Shown: positions 16,951 to 25,651, counted from the first letter of the stretch. The stretch is DNA of 64,000 nucleotides from Nocardia niigatensis NBRC 100131 (GCF_000308655.1 NZ_BAGC01000003.1:211605-275604); one strand, 5' to 3'. Translations and numbers: made by a program. Notes: generated by a model not told the origin, from the sequence alone.

Positions 16951-17298
16951 CTATTGGAGGGCGGGGGGCATCCGGGTCGGCTTGATGCGGCCGGCGTCGA
17001 TGAGCGCCCGGAATGCCGCGGCTTTGCGCGCGCACTCCGCAACCGGGCAGCGGCGGTGCTGCTGCATGGCGCGATGGGCTTCCTGGACGCCCAGCGGGTG
17101 ATCCGGAGCGAGGTGCGACCAGGCGGAGAGGTCGGGGGTTGCCAGCGCTGCAGCCCTCTGTTCCTTGTTGATTCGATCGCGGATCCGTTCTACGGAGAGC
17201 CGGTCCGGATCGTGATGGGGGTGGTGCAGGCTCATGATGGTGATCGCCATGATCACGAGCGTTGCGAGGGTGGCCGTGAACACTTGCCAGGCGGCCAT
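16951..17298 (-). CDS. Small membrane-anchored protein with CPVAEC motif
   Basis: A 115-aa protein with one N-terminal transmembrane helix (residues about 5-24, QVFTATLATLVIMAITIMSL). A His-rich stretch (HHPHHDP) and a basic helical part follow. Near the C-terminus is HRRCPVAECARKAAAFRAL, with two Cys spaced by four residues. ATG 17298 has GAGAAGG upstream on the minus strand. I do not recognise a function; the Cys/His content suggests metal binding, but nothing proves it. It is convergent with kptA. Confidence 0.6.
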   Translation of the reverse strand: MAAWQVFTATLATLVIMAITIMSLHHPHHDPDRLSVERIRDRINKEQRAAALATPDLSAWSHLAPDHPLGVQEAHRAMQQHRRCPVAECARKAAAFRALIDAGRIKPTRMPPALQ

Positions 17299-17647
17299 TT
17301 GTTCACCTTCTCCATGTGTATCGGTTGTAGTCAGCTAGGTATTCAGTTGGTTAGCCAGATATTCACCGTATGTCTGAAGACGTTACGCCTCCAGCGCGTT
17401 CTGGGTCAGGTTCAATCGAATTTCGGCCGCTTTCAGCAACTTCCCCCCTCGCCGATTCCGGTGGCGCGCTGCAGGTTTGCGGCCATCCTGATATCCGGTA
17501 TGCCGCTTATGGCCGGATTGCTGTGCCACCCATCGAGTCTCGCCCTACTCCCCACACCCCTGCCAAACGAGATCAGGGAGCTCCCACCGAGGAAATCTGT
17601 CCGATTTCGCACGGTGAGAGCTCCCTGATCGTGGAGCCCAGTCCGGA
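17299..17647. other. 349-nt intergenic stretch with hairpin, no clear gene
   Basis: GC content is lower than in the surroundings. Near 17330-17365 a short motif, TAG-N-CAG-N-TA-N-TATTCA-like, appears twice in direct orientation. The hairpin element is at 17571-17630. A plus-strand reading frame starting at 17370 crosses the hairpin and runs into the opposite gene, so it is not called. Confidence 0.5.
17571..17630. repeat. GATC-bounded hairpin element, copy 2 (terminator-like)
   Basis: The perfect 13-bp arms GATCAGGGAGCTC (17571-17583) and GAGCTCCCTGATC (17618-17630) are extended inward by CACCG/CGGTG. It lies 18 nt downstream of the end of the minus-strand hydratase gene, so it can terminate that transcript. 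It resembles the element at 11745-11803 in both arms and length. Confidence 0.75.
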
Positions 17648-18508
17648 TTACGAGTGCGTCAGCACCACGTCCGCGAGGACGGGGGCGTCGTCGCGCTCGA
17701 CGACGGTGACGGCGATGACGAGTTCACCGTCCTGCTGCCAGATCCGGGAGCGCAGGGTCTCGCCGGGGTACATGACGCCGGCGAAGCGGGCGCGGAAACC
17801 CTTGACGCGGGACACATCCGAGGCCAGCACGGTGTCGGTGGCGGTCTTCAGAACCAGGCCGTAGGTGCACAGGCCGTGCAGGATCGGGTTGGGGAAGCCG
17901 GCATTGCGGGCGAATTCGGGATCCGAGTGCAGCGGGTTGCGGTCGCCGCACATGCGGTAGAGCAGGGCCTGCTGCGTCAGCGTCGGGGTGAGGACTTCGA
18001 AATCCGGTGCACGGTCCGGAAGTTCGGTCTTGGCACTGGGGCCGCGGTCGCCGCCGAAGCCACCCTCGCCCTTGGCGAAGATGGAGGAGCGGGATGTCCA
18101 CAGCGGTTCCCCGTCGGAGCCGGTGGCGACGTCCTCGCGCCAGATGACCGCATTACTGCCCTTGTCCCAGATCTCGCTGATCCGGCCGACCGTCGTCGCC
18201 TTGCCGGAAGCCGGGATCGGGCGGTGCACGATGATCTCCTGGCTGCCGTGCACGACCTTGGCCAGATCGATGTCGATGCCGTCGAATTTCACCTTCGGCG
18301 GCTCGGTCTCGTGGAAGGACGGCGCGACGGTCGCGAAGGACGGCAGCACCTGCGGCTCGCGGTCGTCGACGTAGCGCAGCTCGGCGGCGTCGGTCCAGCG
18401 GCTGCCCGCGCCGAGCGCCAGGTTGTAGGTCTGCACATCGCTGGCGGACCAGCTGAATTCACGCGCGGGAATCTGCGCGCCGAGCGCGACACTCAAATCG
18501 ATGGGCAT
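17648..18508 (-). CDS. MaoC-type (R)-enoyl-CoA hydratase (Rv3538/ChsH3-like)
   Basis: Double hot-dog hydratase of 286 aa, the same length as the mycobacterial protein next to kstD (Rv3538). The hydratase-2 motif is intact in MCGDRNPLHSDPEFARNAGF (about residues 195-215), followed by PILHGLCTYGLVLKT. The N-terminal half is a degenerate hot-dog domain. In the steroid pathway this class hydrates side-chain or ring-derived trans-enoyl-CoA esters; the exact step here is not shown. A Shine-Dalgarno GAGGAGA precedes ATG 18508. It lies downstream of kstD on the same strand, 268 nt away and after a hairpin, so it may have its own promoter. Confidence 0.85.
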   Translation of the reverse strand: MPIDLSVALGAQIPAREFSWSASDVQTYNLALGAGSRWTDAAELRYVDDREPQVLPSFATVAPSFHETEPPKVKFDGIDIDLAKVVHGSQEIIVHRPIPASGKATTVGRISEIWDKGSNAVIWREDVATGSDGEPLWTSRSSIFAKGEGGFGGDRGPSAKTELPDRAPDFEVLTPTLTQQALLYRMCGDRNPLHSDPEFARNAGFPNPILHGLCTYGLVLKTATDTVLASDVSRVKGFRARFAGVMYPGETLRSRIWQQDGELVIAVTVVERDDAPVLADVVLTHS

Positions 18509-18744
18509 GAAAGGTTCTCCTCGTCACTCGCGTCCGATGGTCCGGCGCGGCTCGCCTCCCCGCAAGCCGCCGCCCGCTGACCGGGTCGCGCTGGAAAGTC
18601 CGGGGGTTCCCGTGCCCGCCGCCGGAAAGAGCGTTCGCGGCGACGGGCACGGGCTGTTCAATTGTCCGCGCCTCGCCGGGATAGAGCGGTACGGCGGGGC
18701 ATGCGGGGTGGGTTGGGCGCGGACTCGACGTGACCCGACTCGCG

Positions 18745-18771
18745 CCCAACCCGATCCTGAACCGGGTTGGG
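18745..18771 (-). terminator. Hairpin after kstD
   Basis: CCCAACCCG (18745-18753) pairs with CGGGTTGGG (18763-18771) around a 9-nt loop. It starts 6 nt beyond the kstD stop on the minus strand. There is no T tract. Confidence 0.6.
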
Positions 18772-18776
18772 ACGGT

Positions 18777-20480
18777 TCAGGACGCCTTCTCGGTGACCGG
18801 CACGCCGTTCTTCGCCTTGGCGGCGATATCGAGGGCAGCCAGGTAGCCGAAGGTGATCGCGGGGCCGATGGTCGCGCCGGGACCGGCGTAGGTGTGGCCC
18901 ATGACCGGGGACGAGGTGTTGCCGGCGGCGTACAGACCCTCGATGACGGTGCCGTCCTCGCGCAGCACGCGGGCGTCGTTGTCGGTGACCAGACCGCCCT
19001 TGGTGCCGAGGTCGCCGGGGACCATCTTGACCGCGTAGAACGGGCCGACCTCGAGCTTGTTCAGGCACGGGTTCGGCTTGATGGTCTGGTCGCCGTAGTA
19101 GCGGTCGTAGGCGCTGTCACCGCGGTTGTAGTCGAGGTCCTTGCCGGTCTCGGCGAAGCCGTTGAAGCGCTCGATGGTGGCGGCCAGCTGGTCGGCCGGG
19201 ACGCCGATCTTCTCGGCCAGTTCGGCCACCGTGGGCGCCACGACGATCAGGTCGTTTTCCATCCAGCGGGACGGAATCCGCTGGCCAGGCTGCAATCCGG
19301 CGAAGATGTAGCGGGACCGGTAGCGCTGATCGAACACCAGCCAGCACGGCACGTTCTCGCCCGGACCTTCACCCTGCCCGTATTCGCCGCCGTACATGGT
19401 GTGCACAGCCTCGACGTAAGGAGCGGACTCATTACCGAATCGCTGACCTTGCGTGTTGATCATGATGCTGCCGGGCAGATTCCGCTCCGCGAGGCAGAAC
19501 CAGGGCTTGCCCTCGCCGCGGAAGGTGGTCGGACCCCACCAGGCGTCGTCCATGAAGTCGATGTCCGCGCCCGCCGCAATGCCCGCCCGGATGCCGTCGC
19601 CGGTATTGGCGGCCGCGCCCGTGGTCCACTCGGTGGTGATGGGCTCGCGCTGGTACTTGTGCCGCATGTCGGCGTTGTGCTCGAAACCGCCGCTGGCCAG
19701 GATCACGCCGAACTTGGCGTTGAAGCGGACGGTCTCACCGTTCTGCTCGGCGTCGACGCCGGTGACCACGCCGTTCTCGATCACCAGTCCGGTGAGCGGA
19801 GTATTCAGCAGCACCGGCACATTCGCGTCCAGCAGGCCCTTGCGCAGTCCGGCGATGATGGCCTGGCCCATGCCGACCAGCGCCTTGCCGGTGACCTTGC
19901 CCCACGCCCAGCGGGTGCCGACGCGCAGCACGCGCGCGATGCCGACGGGGTGGCGGCGGATCAGGTTGAGCTTCTTGTAATCAGCCTGCATGACGACCAC
20001 GTTCAGCGGCGCCTTGCTGTAGGCCGGCTCCAGCTTGAAGCGCTCCTCGCCCAGCACCTTGAGGTTGAAGGGCTTGGGCTCGCAGCTGCGGCCGTCCGCC
20101 TTGCCGCCCGGTGCTTCCGGGTAGTAGTCGGAGTAGCCGGGCACCCAGCACATCTTCAGCGCGGAGTGGTCGAGCACGTAGTCGAAGGCTTCGGCGCCGC
20201 GATCGATATAGGTGTCGATCTTCTCCTTGGGCACCACGTCGCCGATGATGCTGTAGAGGTAGGTCCGCGCCTCCTCGAGGTCGTTCCCCTTGCCCGCGGC
20301 CTTCAGCACCTTGTTTCCGGGAATCCAGACGCCACCGCCCGATCGCGCGGTAGAACCACCGTAATGAGCGGCTTTTTCGATGAGAACCGTGCGCAGACCG
20401 TGGTGCGCAGCGGTGAGGGCGGCGGACATACCGGCGGCACCGCTGCCGACCACCACCACGTCGTAATCCCGATCAGTCAT
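18777..20480 (-). CDS. kstD: 3-ketosteroid delta1-dehydrogenase KstD
   Basis: FAD enzyme that desaturates C1-C2 of 3-keto-4-ene steroids. With KshAB it triggers opening of ring B. The 567-aa protein has the FAD motif GSGAAG at residues 12-17 and an adjoining GGSTARSGGGVWIPGN. The C-terminal GHTYAGPGATIGPAITFG contains the Tyr-x3-Gly pair corresponding to Tyr487/Gly491 of Rhodococcus KstD1. ATG 20480 was chosen instead of GTG 20489 because the latter lies inside a KstR box (20482-20495). No Shine-Dalgarno is visible and a TATAAC-like -10 lies close upstream, so the transcript may be leaderless. Divergent from hsaE. Confidence 0.93.
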   Translation of the reverse strand: MTDRDYDVVVVGSGAAGMSAALTAAHHGLRTVLIEKAAHYGGSTARSGGGVWIPGNKVLKAAGKGNDLEEARTYLYSIIGDVVPKEKIDTYIDRGAEAFDYVLDHSALKMCWVPGYSDYYPEAPGGKADGRSCEPKPFNLKVLGEERFKLEPAYSKAPLNVVVMQADYKKLNLIRRHPVGIARVLRVGTRWAWGKVTGKALVGMGQAIIAGLRKGLLDANVPVLLNTPLTGLVIENGVVTGVDAEQNGETVRFNAKFGVILASGGFEHNADMRHKYQREPITTEWTTGAAANTGDGIRAGIAAGADIDFMDDAWWGPTTFRGEGKPWFCLAERNLPGSIMINTQGQRFGNESAPYVEAVHTMYGGEYGQGEGPGENVPCWLVFDQRYRSRYIFAGLQPGQRIPSRWMENDLIVVAPTVAELAEKIGVPADQLAATIERFNGFAETGKDLDYNRGDSAYDRYYGDQTIKPNPCLNKLEVGPFYAVKMVPGDLGTKGGLVTDNDARVLREDGTVIEGLYAAGNTSSPVMGHTYAGPGATIGPAITFGYLAALDIAAKAKNGVPVTEKAS

Positions 20481-20481
20481 G

Positions 20482-20495
20482 TAGAACACGTTATA
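20482..20495. promoter_or_regulatory. KstR-type operator between kstD and hsaE
   Basis: TAGAACACGTTATA fits the published KstR consensus TnnAACnnGTTnnA at every fixed position. It abuts the kstD start codon and lies 138 nt upstream of hsaE, so it can control both directions. The regulator kstR itself is not in the window. Confidence 0.88.
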
Positions 20496-20632
20496 GAATC
20501 AATCCTGGTTTGGTCTATGTTGGTCTGGCAGATGGGACTGCTGAAGCGACGTTCTTCACAAAAACTCGTTTCAATTTCCAGTCTCGTTACTGGATGGCCA
20601 CCGGCCGGTACCCCCAATGGAAGGAACACAGC

Positions 20633-21418
20633 GTGCTGACCGACGCGCTACGTAAGGAACTGGCCGACGAGCTCGCGGCGGCCGAACGGACCCGGGTTCC
20701 GATCGATCCGCTGGCCGTGCGGCATCCCGAGATCGACGTGGTCGACGCCTACGAGATCCAGCTCATCAACATGCGGCAGCGCTTCGACGGCGGCGCCAAG
20801 GTGGTCGGCCACAAGGTCGGCCTGTCCTCCAAGGCCATGCAGCAGATGATGGGCGTGGACGAACCCGACTACGGGCACCTGCTCGCGGAAATGGAAGTCT
20901 TCGAGGACGTTCCGGTCGACACCTCCAAGTACCTGTACCCGCGCGTCGAGGTCGAGGTCGGCTTCATCCTGGGCGCCGACCTGCCCGGTGCGGACTGCAC
21001 CGAGGAGGACGTGCGCAAGGCCACCGTCGCCTACGCGCCCTCCATCGAGCTCATCGACACCCGCATCAAGGACTGGAAGATCGCGCTCTGCGACACCATC
21101 GCCGACAATGCGTCCTCCGCCGGCTACGTGCTGGGCAAGCAGCGGGTCTCGCCGGATCAGCTGGATATCAAGAACATCGACGCCGTGCTGACCCGCAATG
21201 GCGAGGTCATCGCCGAGGGCCGCTCGGACGCGGTGCTCGGTGACCCGACCATCGCGGTGGCGTGGCTGGCGCGCAAGGTCGCCTCCTTCGGAGTGCGGTT
21301 GAAGGCCGGCGACATCGTGCTGCCCGGTTCCTGCACCCGCGCCATCGACGCCCGCCCGGGCGACGAGTTCATCGCCGAGTTCGCCGGACTCGGTTCCGTC
21401 CATCTGGGTTTCGCGTAA
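20633..21418 (+). CDS. hsaE: 2-hydroxyhexa-2,4-dienoate hydratase HsaE
   Basis: Hydrates 2-hydroxyhexa-2,4-dienoate, the C6 acid released by HsaD from ring A, to 4-hydroxy-2-oxohexanoate. The 261-aa protein is of the MhpD/hydratase-decarboxylase fold: AYEIQLINMRQRFDGGAKVV, GHKVGLSSKAMQQMMG, YPRVEVEVGFILG with the acidic metal-binding residues, and GDIVLPGSCTRA. GTG 20633 was preferred because AAGGA precedes it and the length equals the mycobacterial enzyme. First gene of hsaE-hsaG-hsaF, under the KstR box upstream. Confidence 0.9.
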   Translation: MLTDALRKELADELAAAERTRVPIDPLAVRHPEIDVVDAYEIQLINMRQRFDGGAKVVGHKVGLSSKAMQQMMGVDEPDYGHLLAEMEVFEDVPVDTSKYLYPRVEVEVGFILGADLPGADCTEEDVRKATVAYAPSIELIDTRIKDWKIALCDTIADNASSAGYVLGKQRVSPDQLDIKNIDAVLTRNGEVIAEGRSDAVLGDPTIAVAWLARKVASFGVRLKAGDIVLPGSCTRAIDARPGDEFIAEFAGLGSVHLGFA

Positions 21419-21460
21419 GCGCCCCCGACCGACACAGACCTCACCGAGTAGGAGAAAGCC

Positions 21461-22369
21461 GTGACTGCAAGCAAAGTCACCGCCGCGATCGTCGGGTCCG
21501 GCAACATCAGCACCGATCTGCTGTACAAGCTGCTGCGTTCGGACAAGATCGAGCCGCGCTGGATGATCGGCATCGACCCTGATTCCGAGGGCCTCAAGCG
21601 CGCCCGCGGCCTGGGCCTGGAGACCTCCGCCGAGGGCGCGGACTGGCTGCTGGCGCTGCCGGAGAAGCCGGACCTGCTGTTCGAGGCCACCTCCGCGTAC
21701 GTGCACCGGGCCTACGCGCCCAAGTACGCCGAGGCCGGCATCCGTGCCATCGACCTCACTCCGGCCGCCGTCGGCCCCGCCGTCATCCCGCCGGTCAACC
21801 TGGACACGCTGCGGGACGAGATGAACGTCAACATGATCACCTGCGGTGGTCAGGCGACGATTCCGATGGTGCACGCGGTTTCTCGCGTCGTGCCCGTCGA
21901 GTACGCCGAGATCGTGGCGTCGGTGTCCTCGGTGTCCGCCGGTCCCGGTACCCGCGCCAATATCGACGAGTTCACCAAGACCACCTCCGCCGGTGTCATG
22001 AACATCGGTGGCGCCAAGCGCGGCAAGGCGATCATCATCCTGAACCCGGCCGAGCCGCCGATGATCATGCGCGACACCATCTTCTGCGCCATCCCCGAGG
22101 ACGCGGACCGCGACGCCATCACCGAGTCGGTGCACCGGATGGAGAAGTCCATCCAGGAGTACGTGCCCGGCTACCGGCTGCTCAACGAGCCGCAGTTCGA
22201 CGAGCCGTCACTGGTGTCCGGTGGCATGGCGAAGGTGTCGATCTTCGTCGAGGTCGAGGGCGCGGGCGACTTCCTGCCGCCGTACTCGGGCAACCTCGAC
22301 ATCATGACGGCCGCCGCCACCCAGGTGGGCAACGTGCTGGCCGACCAGATCATCTCGGCTCGGGTGTAA
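21461..22369 (+). CDS. hsaG: Acylating aldehyde dehydrogenase HsaG
   Basis: Oxidises propanal, channelled from HsaF, to propionyl-CoA with NAD and CoA. The 302-aa protein has the Rossmann motif [17 protein letters not shown] near the N-terminus and the catalytic Cys in [15 protein letters not shown] (about residue 128). A conserved [15 protein letters not shown] follows. GTG 21461 has TAGGAGAAAG upstream. It sits 42 nt after hsaE and 12 nt before hsaF; HsaF and HsaG form a channelling complex in other actinobacteria. Confidence 0.92.
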   Translation: MTASKVTAAIVGSGNISTDLLYKLLRSDKIEPRWMIGIDPDSEGLKRARGLGLETSAEGADWLLALPEKPDLLFEATSAYVHRAYAPKYAEAGIRAIDLTPAAVGPAVIPPVNLDTLRDEMNVNMITCGGQATIPMVHAVSRVVPVEYAEIVASVSSVSAGPGTRANIDEFTKTTSAGVMNIGGAKRGKAIIILNPAEPPMIMRDTIFCAIPEDADRDAITESVHRMEKSIQEYVPGYRLLNEPQFDEPSLVSGGMAKVSIFVEVEGAGDFLPPYSGNLDIMTAAATQVGNVLADQIISARV

Positions 22370-22381
22370 GGAGTTCCGACA

Positions 22382-23446
22382 GTGAGCAATTCGAACATTC
22401 TGAAGCCGTTCTCGGCGGATCTGGATATCCGGGTCACGGACACCAGCCTGCGTGACGGCTCGCACCACAAGCGGCACCAGTTCACCGTGCAGGAAGTGCG
22501 GGACATCGTCGGTGCGCTCGACGCCGCCGGCGTGCCGGTCCTCGAGGTCACCCACGGCGACGGCCTCGGCGGTTCCTCGTTCAACTACGGTTTCTCGAAA
22601 ACCCCTGAGCAGGAACTGATCAAGGCCGCCGCGGAGACCGCCAAGCAGGCCAAGATCGCCTTCCTCATGCTGCCGGGCGTCGGCGTCAAGGAAGACATCA
22701 AGATCTCGCAGGACAATGGCGCGAGCATCTGCCGCATCGCCACCCACTGCACCGAGGCCGATGTCTCGATCCAGCACTTCAACATGGCTCGCGACCTCGG
22801 CCTCGAGACCGTCGGCTTCCTGATGATGGCGCACTCCACCACGCCGGAGAACCTCGCCAAGCAGGCCCGCATCATGGCCGACGCGGGCTGCCAGTGCGTG
22901 TACGTCGTCGACTCGGCCGGCGCGCTGGTGCTGGAGCAGGTCACCGACCGCGTCGCCGCGCTCGTCGCCGAGCTCGGCGACGACGCGCAGGTCGGCTTCC
23001 ACGGCCACGAGAACCTGGGCCTGGCCGTCGCCAACTCCGTCTACGCGGTGCGCGCCGGCGCCACCCAGATCGACGGCAGCGCACGCCGTTTCGGCGCGGG
23101 CGCGGGCAACCTCCCCGTCGAGGCCTTCATCGGCGTCTGCGACAAGCTCGGCATCAAGACCGGCGTCGATTTCTTCGCCGTGACCGATGCCGCGGAAGAC
23201 GTCGTCCGCCCGGCCATGCCGAGCGAATGCCTCCTCGACCGCCAGGCATTGATGATGGGTTACGCGGGCGTCTACTCGTCGTTCCTGCGTCACGCCGAGC
23301 GCCAGGCCGAACGCTACGGCGTCTCCGCCGCCGAAATGCTCGTCCGCGCCGGCCAGCGCAAGCTGGTGGGCGGCCAGGAAGACCAGCTCATCGACATCGC
23401 CCTGGAACTCCAGCGCGAAAAGGAGAAGTCGGCCGCCAACGCCTGA
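22382..23446 (+). CDS. hsaF: 4-hydroxy-2-oxohexanoate aldolase HsaF
   Basis: DmpG/HOA-type class II aldolase that splits 4-hydroxy-2-oxohexanoate into pyruvate and propanal. The 354-aa protein has the metal-site segment [17 protein letters not shown] (residues about 18-34), [15 protein letters not shown] with the two metal-binding His (about residue 205), and a C-terminal helical communication domain that contacts HsaG. GTG 22382 has AAGGAG upstream. A strong hairpin ends the operon 11 nt after the stop. Confidence 0.93.
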   Translation: MSNSNILKPFSADLDIRVTDTSLRDGSHHKRHQFTVQEVRDIVGALDAAGVPVLEVTHGDGLGGSSFNYGFSKTPEQELIKAAAETAKQAKIAFLMLPGVGVKEDIKISQDNGASICRIATHCTEADVSIQHFNMARDLGLETVGFLMMAHSTTPENLAKQARIMADAGCQCVYVVDSAGALVLEQVTDRVAALVAELGDDAQVGFHGHENLGLAVANSVYAVRAGATQIDGSARRFGAGAGNLPVEAFIGVCDKLGIKTGVDFFAVTDAAEDVVRPAMPSECLLDRQALMMGYAGVYSSFLRHAERQAERYGVSAAEMLVRAGQRKLVGGQEDQLIDIALELQREKEKSAANA

Positions 23447-23456
23447 CGCACTAGCC

Positions 23457-23494
23457 CCGCTGGGCCGCAACCGAACTCGGTTGCGGCCCAGCGG
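23457..23494 (+). terminator. Strong hairpin terminator after hsaF
   Basis: A perfect 18-bp inverted repeat, from CCGCTGGGCCGCAACCGA (23457-23474) to its complement at 23477-23494 with a 2-nt centre. It is immediately downstream of the hsaEGF operon. Confidence 0.85.
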
Positions 23495-23605
23495 TGGTTA
23501 ACTGACCGGCCAGTAGGCTGACCGGCGTCTTCTGTCGATCTGTCGGCCGCTGATCTATCTAGCCTGATATCATCGATTCAGTCTTGTATATCTGGAGGTG
23601 GGCTC

Positions 23606-23821
23606 ATGGCTCGGACTGTGATCGACCTTGACGATCAGCTGGTAGCCGACGCGTCGAAGGCCCTCGGGACAACGACGAAGAAAGACACCGTGAATGCGGC
23701 CCTTCGGGAAATTCTCGAGATCCGCCGCCGCGCGGTAGCGCTGACGCGGCTACAGGAACTGGTCGCCGATGGGGCGATCGACGTGGAGATATTCGAAGAC
23801 AAGCGGAACTATCGCCGATGA
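23606..23821 (+). CDS. vapB: VapB-family antitoxin
   Basis: A 71-aa antitoxin of the Arc/MetJ-like VapB_antitoxin family. The N-terminal ARTVIDLDDQLVADASKAL forms the ribbon-helix-helix, TTKKDTVNAALREILEIRRR follows, and the C-terminal tail (about residues 50-71) should wrap the toxin. GGAGGTGG precedes ATG 23606. The upstream stretch is AT-rich with the palindrome TGATATCA near 23568, a plausible autoregulatory site. The stop overlaps vapC in an ATGA junction. Confidence 0.88.
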   Translation: MARTVIDLDDQLVADASKALGTTTKKDTVNAALREILEIRRRAVALTRLQELVADGAIDVEIFEDKRNYRR

Positions 23822-24231
23822 ACGGTGCTCAGTTCCTCATCGATACGAGCGCGTTGGTTCCGCTGTTGCGTCAGGAGCCGGACGGGGTGGTGTGGCAGCG
23901 CGTCGCCGCCGCGGGCCTGATCGCGATCTGCCCGATCACCGAACTCGAGTTCTTTTACAGTGCGCGTTCGACTGTCGATCGCGAATCGATGATTGAGCAG
24001 ATTCGCATCCTGTTCGGCTGGGAGCCGGTCGACGATCGTGCCTACCGGCGGGCATGGGAAGTACAGGGCAAGTTGACCAGCCGAGGGCAGCATCGCAGCG
24101 CGGGACCGGTCGACCTCGTCGTCGCGGCTACCGCCGAACTCAGGGGTCTGACCTTGCTGCACCGTGACCGTGACTTCGATTGCATCGCAGCCATAACCGG
24201 CCAGCCTCATCGTCGACTGGGAACACCCTGA
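23818..24231 (+). CDS. vapC: VapC PIN-domain toxin
   Basis: A 137-aa PIN-domain ribonuclease toxin. The acidic active-site residues are visible: Asp in FLIDTSALV (residue 9), Glu in PITELEFF (about 43), Asp in AGPVDLVVAATAELRG (about 99) and Asp in HRDRDFDCIA (about 117-119). All appear intact, so the toxin is probably active. Coupled to vapB through ATGA. The pair lies directly after the hsaEGF terminator and convergent with a DUF433 gene. Confidence 0.9.
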   Translation: MNGAQFLIDTSALVPLLRQEPDGVVWQRVAAAGLIAICPITELEFFYSARSTVDRESMIEQIRILFGWEPVDDRAYRRAWEVQGKLTSRGQHRSAGPVDLVVAATAELRGLTLLHRDRDFDCIAAITGQPHRRLGTP

Positions 24232-24244
24232 TCCAGCGGTCCCC

Positions 24245-24454
24245 TCACCTCGATCTGCGCAGGGTGGCTTCATACTCGAGTACCGCAAAGAGGTCGTCGG
24301 GTTCGAGGTCTGGGTAGTCGTCGAGGATTTCGGCAGTGGGCATCCCGGCGGCAAGCAGTTCCAGCAGCATCTCGACGGTGTAGCGCAGCCCGCGAATCGT
24401 CGGCTTGCCATGGCACACGGCCGGGCTGGATGTGATGCGGTCCAGGCGGGACAT
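24245..24454 (-). CDS. DUF433 antitoxin-like protein (orphan)
   Basis: A 69-aa protein of the DUF433 family, with the typical SPAVCHGKPTIRGLRYTVEM and AGMPTAEILDDYPDLEPDDL. DUF433 proteins usually precede a DUF5615 PIN-like toxin. No such gene follows here, because the next thing downstream is the end of vapC on the other strand, 13 nt away. It therefore appears to be an orphan or the remnant of a second toxin-antitoxin pair. ATG 24454 has GAGG upstream. Confidence 0.82.
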   Translation of the reverse strand: MSRLDRITSSPAVCHGKPTIRGLRYTVEMLLELLAAGMPTAEILDDYPDLEPDDLFAVLEYEATLRRSR

Positions 24455-24654
24455 GGCACAACCTCAGAGGGCATGCGTACCCGATCCGCTGGTATTCGGA
24501 TTGGTCTGGCATCAACTGGCTATGCGTCTTCCAGTAGATACGATTGGATAAAAATCAGAGATTCGATGCCATTCAGAGTCTTGTAGTTTCTGCCTAGTGT
24601 TGTCCTCGTCCGGATCGGTGAATGGCCCGGGGAAAAGCGTTGGAGGACAGAGCG

Positions 24655-25581
24655 ATGCGTGCGGTGATTCAGAAGAGCTTCGGTGGGCCTGAGGTTCTGG
24701 AGGTTGTGGACGTCGAGAAGCCGGGGTTGTTGTCGGGGGAGGTGCTCGTCAGGGTGAGGGCTAGTGCGGTCAATCCTGTTGATGTGGCGGTGCGGTCGGG
24801 GGCGTTCCCGTTGCTGGGGGAGCCGCCATTCGGGGTTGGGTGGGATATCTCCGGCGTGGTGGAGGCGGCTGGGCCGGGGGCGCGGTATGAGATTGGGGAA
24901 GAGGTGTATGGGATGCCGTTCTTCCCGAGGGCCGCAACGGGTTACGCGGAGTATGTGGCGACGCCCTCGCGGCAGGTGGCTCGGAAGCCGAAGTCGCTCG
25001 GTCATATCGAGGCTGCGGCGCTGCCGCTGGCGGCGCTGACCGCGTGGCAGGGGCTGGTGGACAAGGCTGGTGTCGGGGCAGGGGATCGGGTGCTGATTCA
25101 CCGGGCGGCCGGTGGGGTCGGACACCTGGCGGTGCAGATTGCGAAGGCGCGGGGCGCGTACGTGATCGCGCTGGCCAGTGCCGGGAAGCACGACTATGTG
25201 AAGAGCCTCGGGGCCGATGAGGTGATCGATTACCGGACGAGCGATTTCACCGCGGTCGTGAAGGATGTCGATATTGTCTTCGACTCTGTCGCCGATGGTG
25301 TGCGGTCGCTTCAGGTGTTGAAGCCGGGTGGAGTGCTGGTGACGATTCTCGAGCATGTGAACCCGGAGTTGGAGCGGGCCGTGACGGAAGCCGGGCGCCG
25401 GTTCGCGGGTGTTTCGGTGGAACCGGATTACTGGGCGCTGGAGCAGATTGCGCAACTGGTCGACGCGGGGAAGCTGCGGCCGACCATCGCTGAGACGCTG
25501 CCGCTGGAGGAGGCGGGGAAGGCGCACGAGATCGTGGCGTCGGGCCAGACCGTCGGCAAGGTGGTGCTGACCGTCGAGTGA
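24655..25581 (+). CDS. Quinone oxidoreductase-like MDR protein
   Basis: Zinc-independent medium-chain dehydrogenase/reductase (308 aa) that probably reduces quinones or enals with NADPH. The GroES-like domain contains VRASAVNPVDVAVRSG and the Rossmann domain has HRAAGGVGHLAVQIAKARG (near residue 150) followed by LGADEVIDYRTSDF. No structural-zinc Cys cluster is present. ATG 24655 has GGAGGACAG upstream. Codon use differs from the neighbours, with many TTG, AGG, GTT, GGT and GGG codons, which points to a different origin. It is followed after 70 nt by an AraC regulator that may control it. Confidence 0.85.
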   Translation: MRAVIQKSFGGPEVLEVVDVEKPGLLSGEVLVRVRASAVNPVDVAVRSGAFPLLGEPPFGVGWDISGVVEAAGPGARYEIGEEVYGMPFFPRAATGYAEYVATPSRQVARKPKSLGHIEAAALPLAALTAWQGLVDKAGVGAGDRVLIHRAAGGVGHLAVQIAKARGAYVIALASAGKHDYVKSLGADEVIDYRTSDFTAVVKDVDIVFDSVADGVRSLQVLKPGGVLVTILEHVNPELERAVTEAGRRFAGVSVEPDYWALEQIAQLVDAGKLRPTIAETLPLEEAGKAHEIVASGQTVGKVVLTVE

Positions 25582-25651
25582 CGGCGGCATCGAATAATCG
25601 GGGCGGGATCCAGGTTGCAGGGCACGGAGTTCGAGGTGAAGGAGAGCGGCG

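Noticed and set aside
17330..17365. Short direct repeat TAG-N2-AG-N-TATTCA-like
   Set aside because: Two imperfect copies of a short motif are too weak to call an operator or an attachment site.
17370..17864. 164-codon plus-strand frame beginning MSEDVTPPARSG
   Set aside because: It runs through the hairpin at 17571-17630 and into the opposite hydratase gene, and no domain or Shine-Dalgarno is visible.
18501..20639. 712-codon open frame on the plus strand opposite kstD
   Set aside because: It is the antisense shadow of kstD and the hydratase leader. The composition is that of a reversed GC-rich gene, with no Shine-Dalgarno and no domain.
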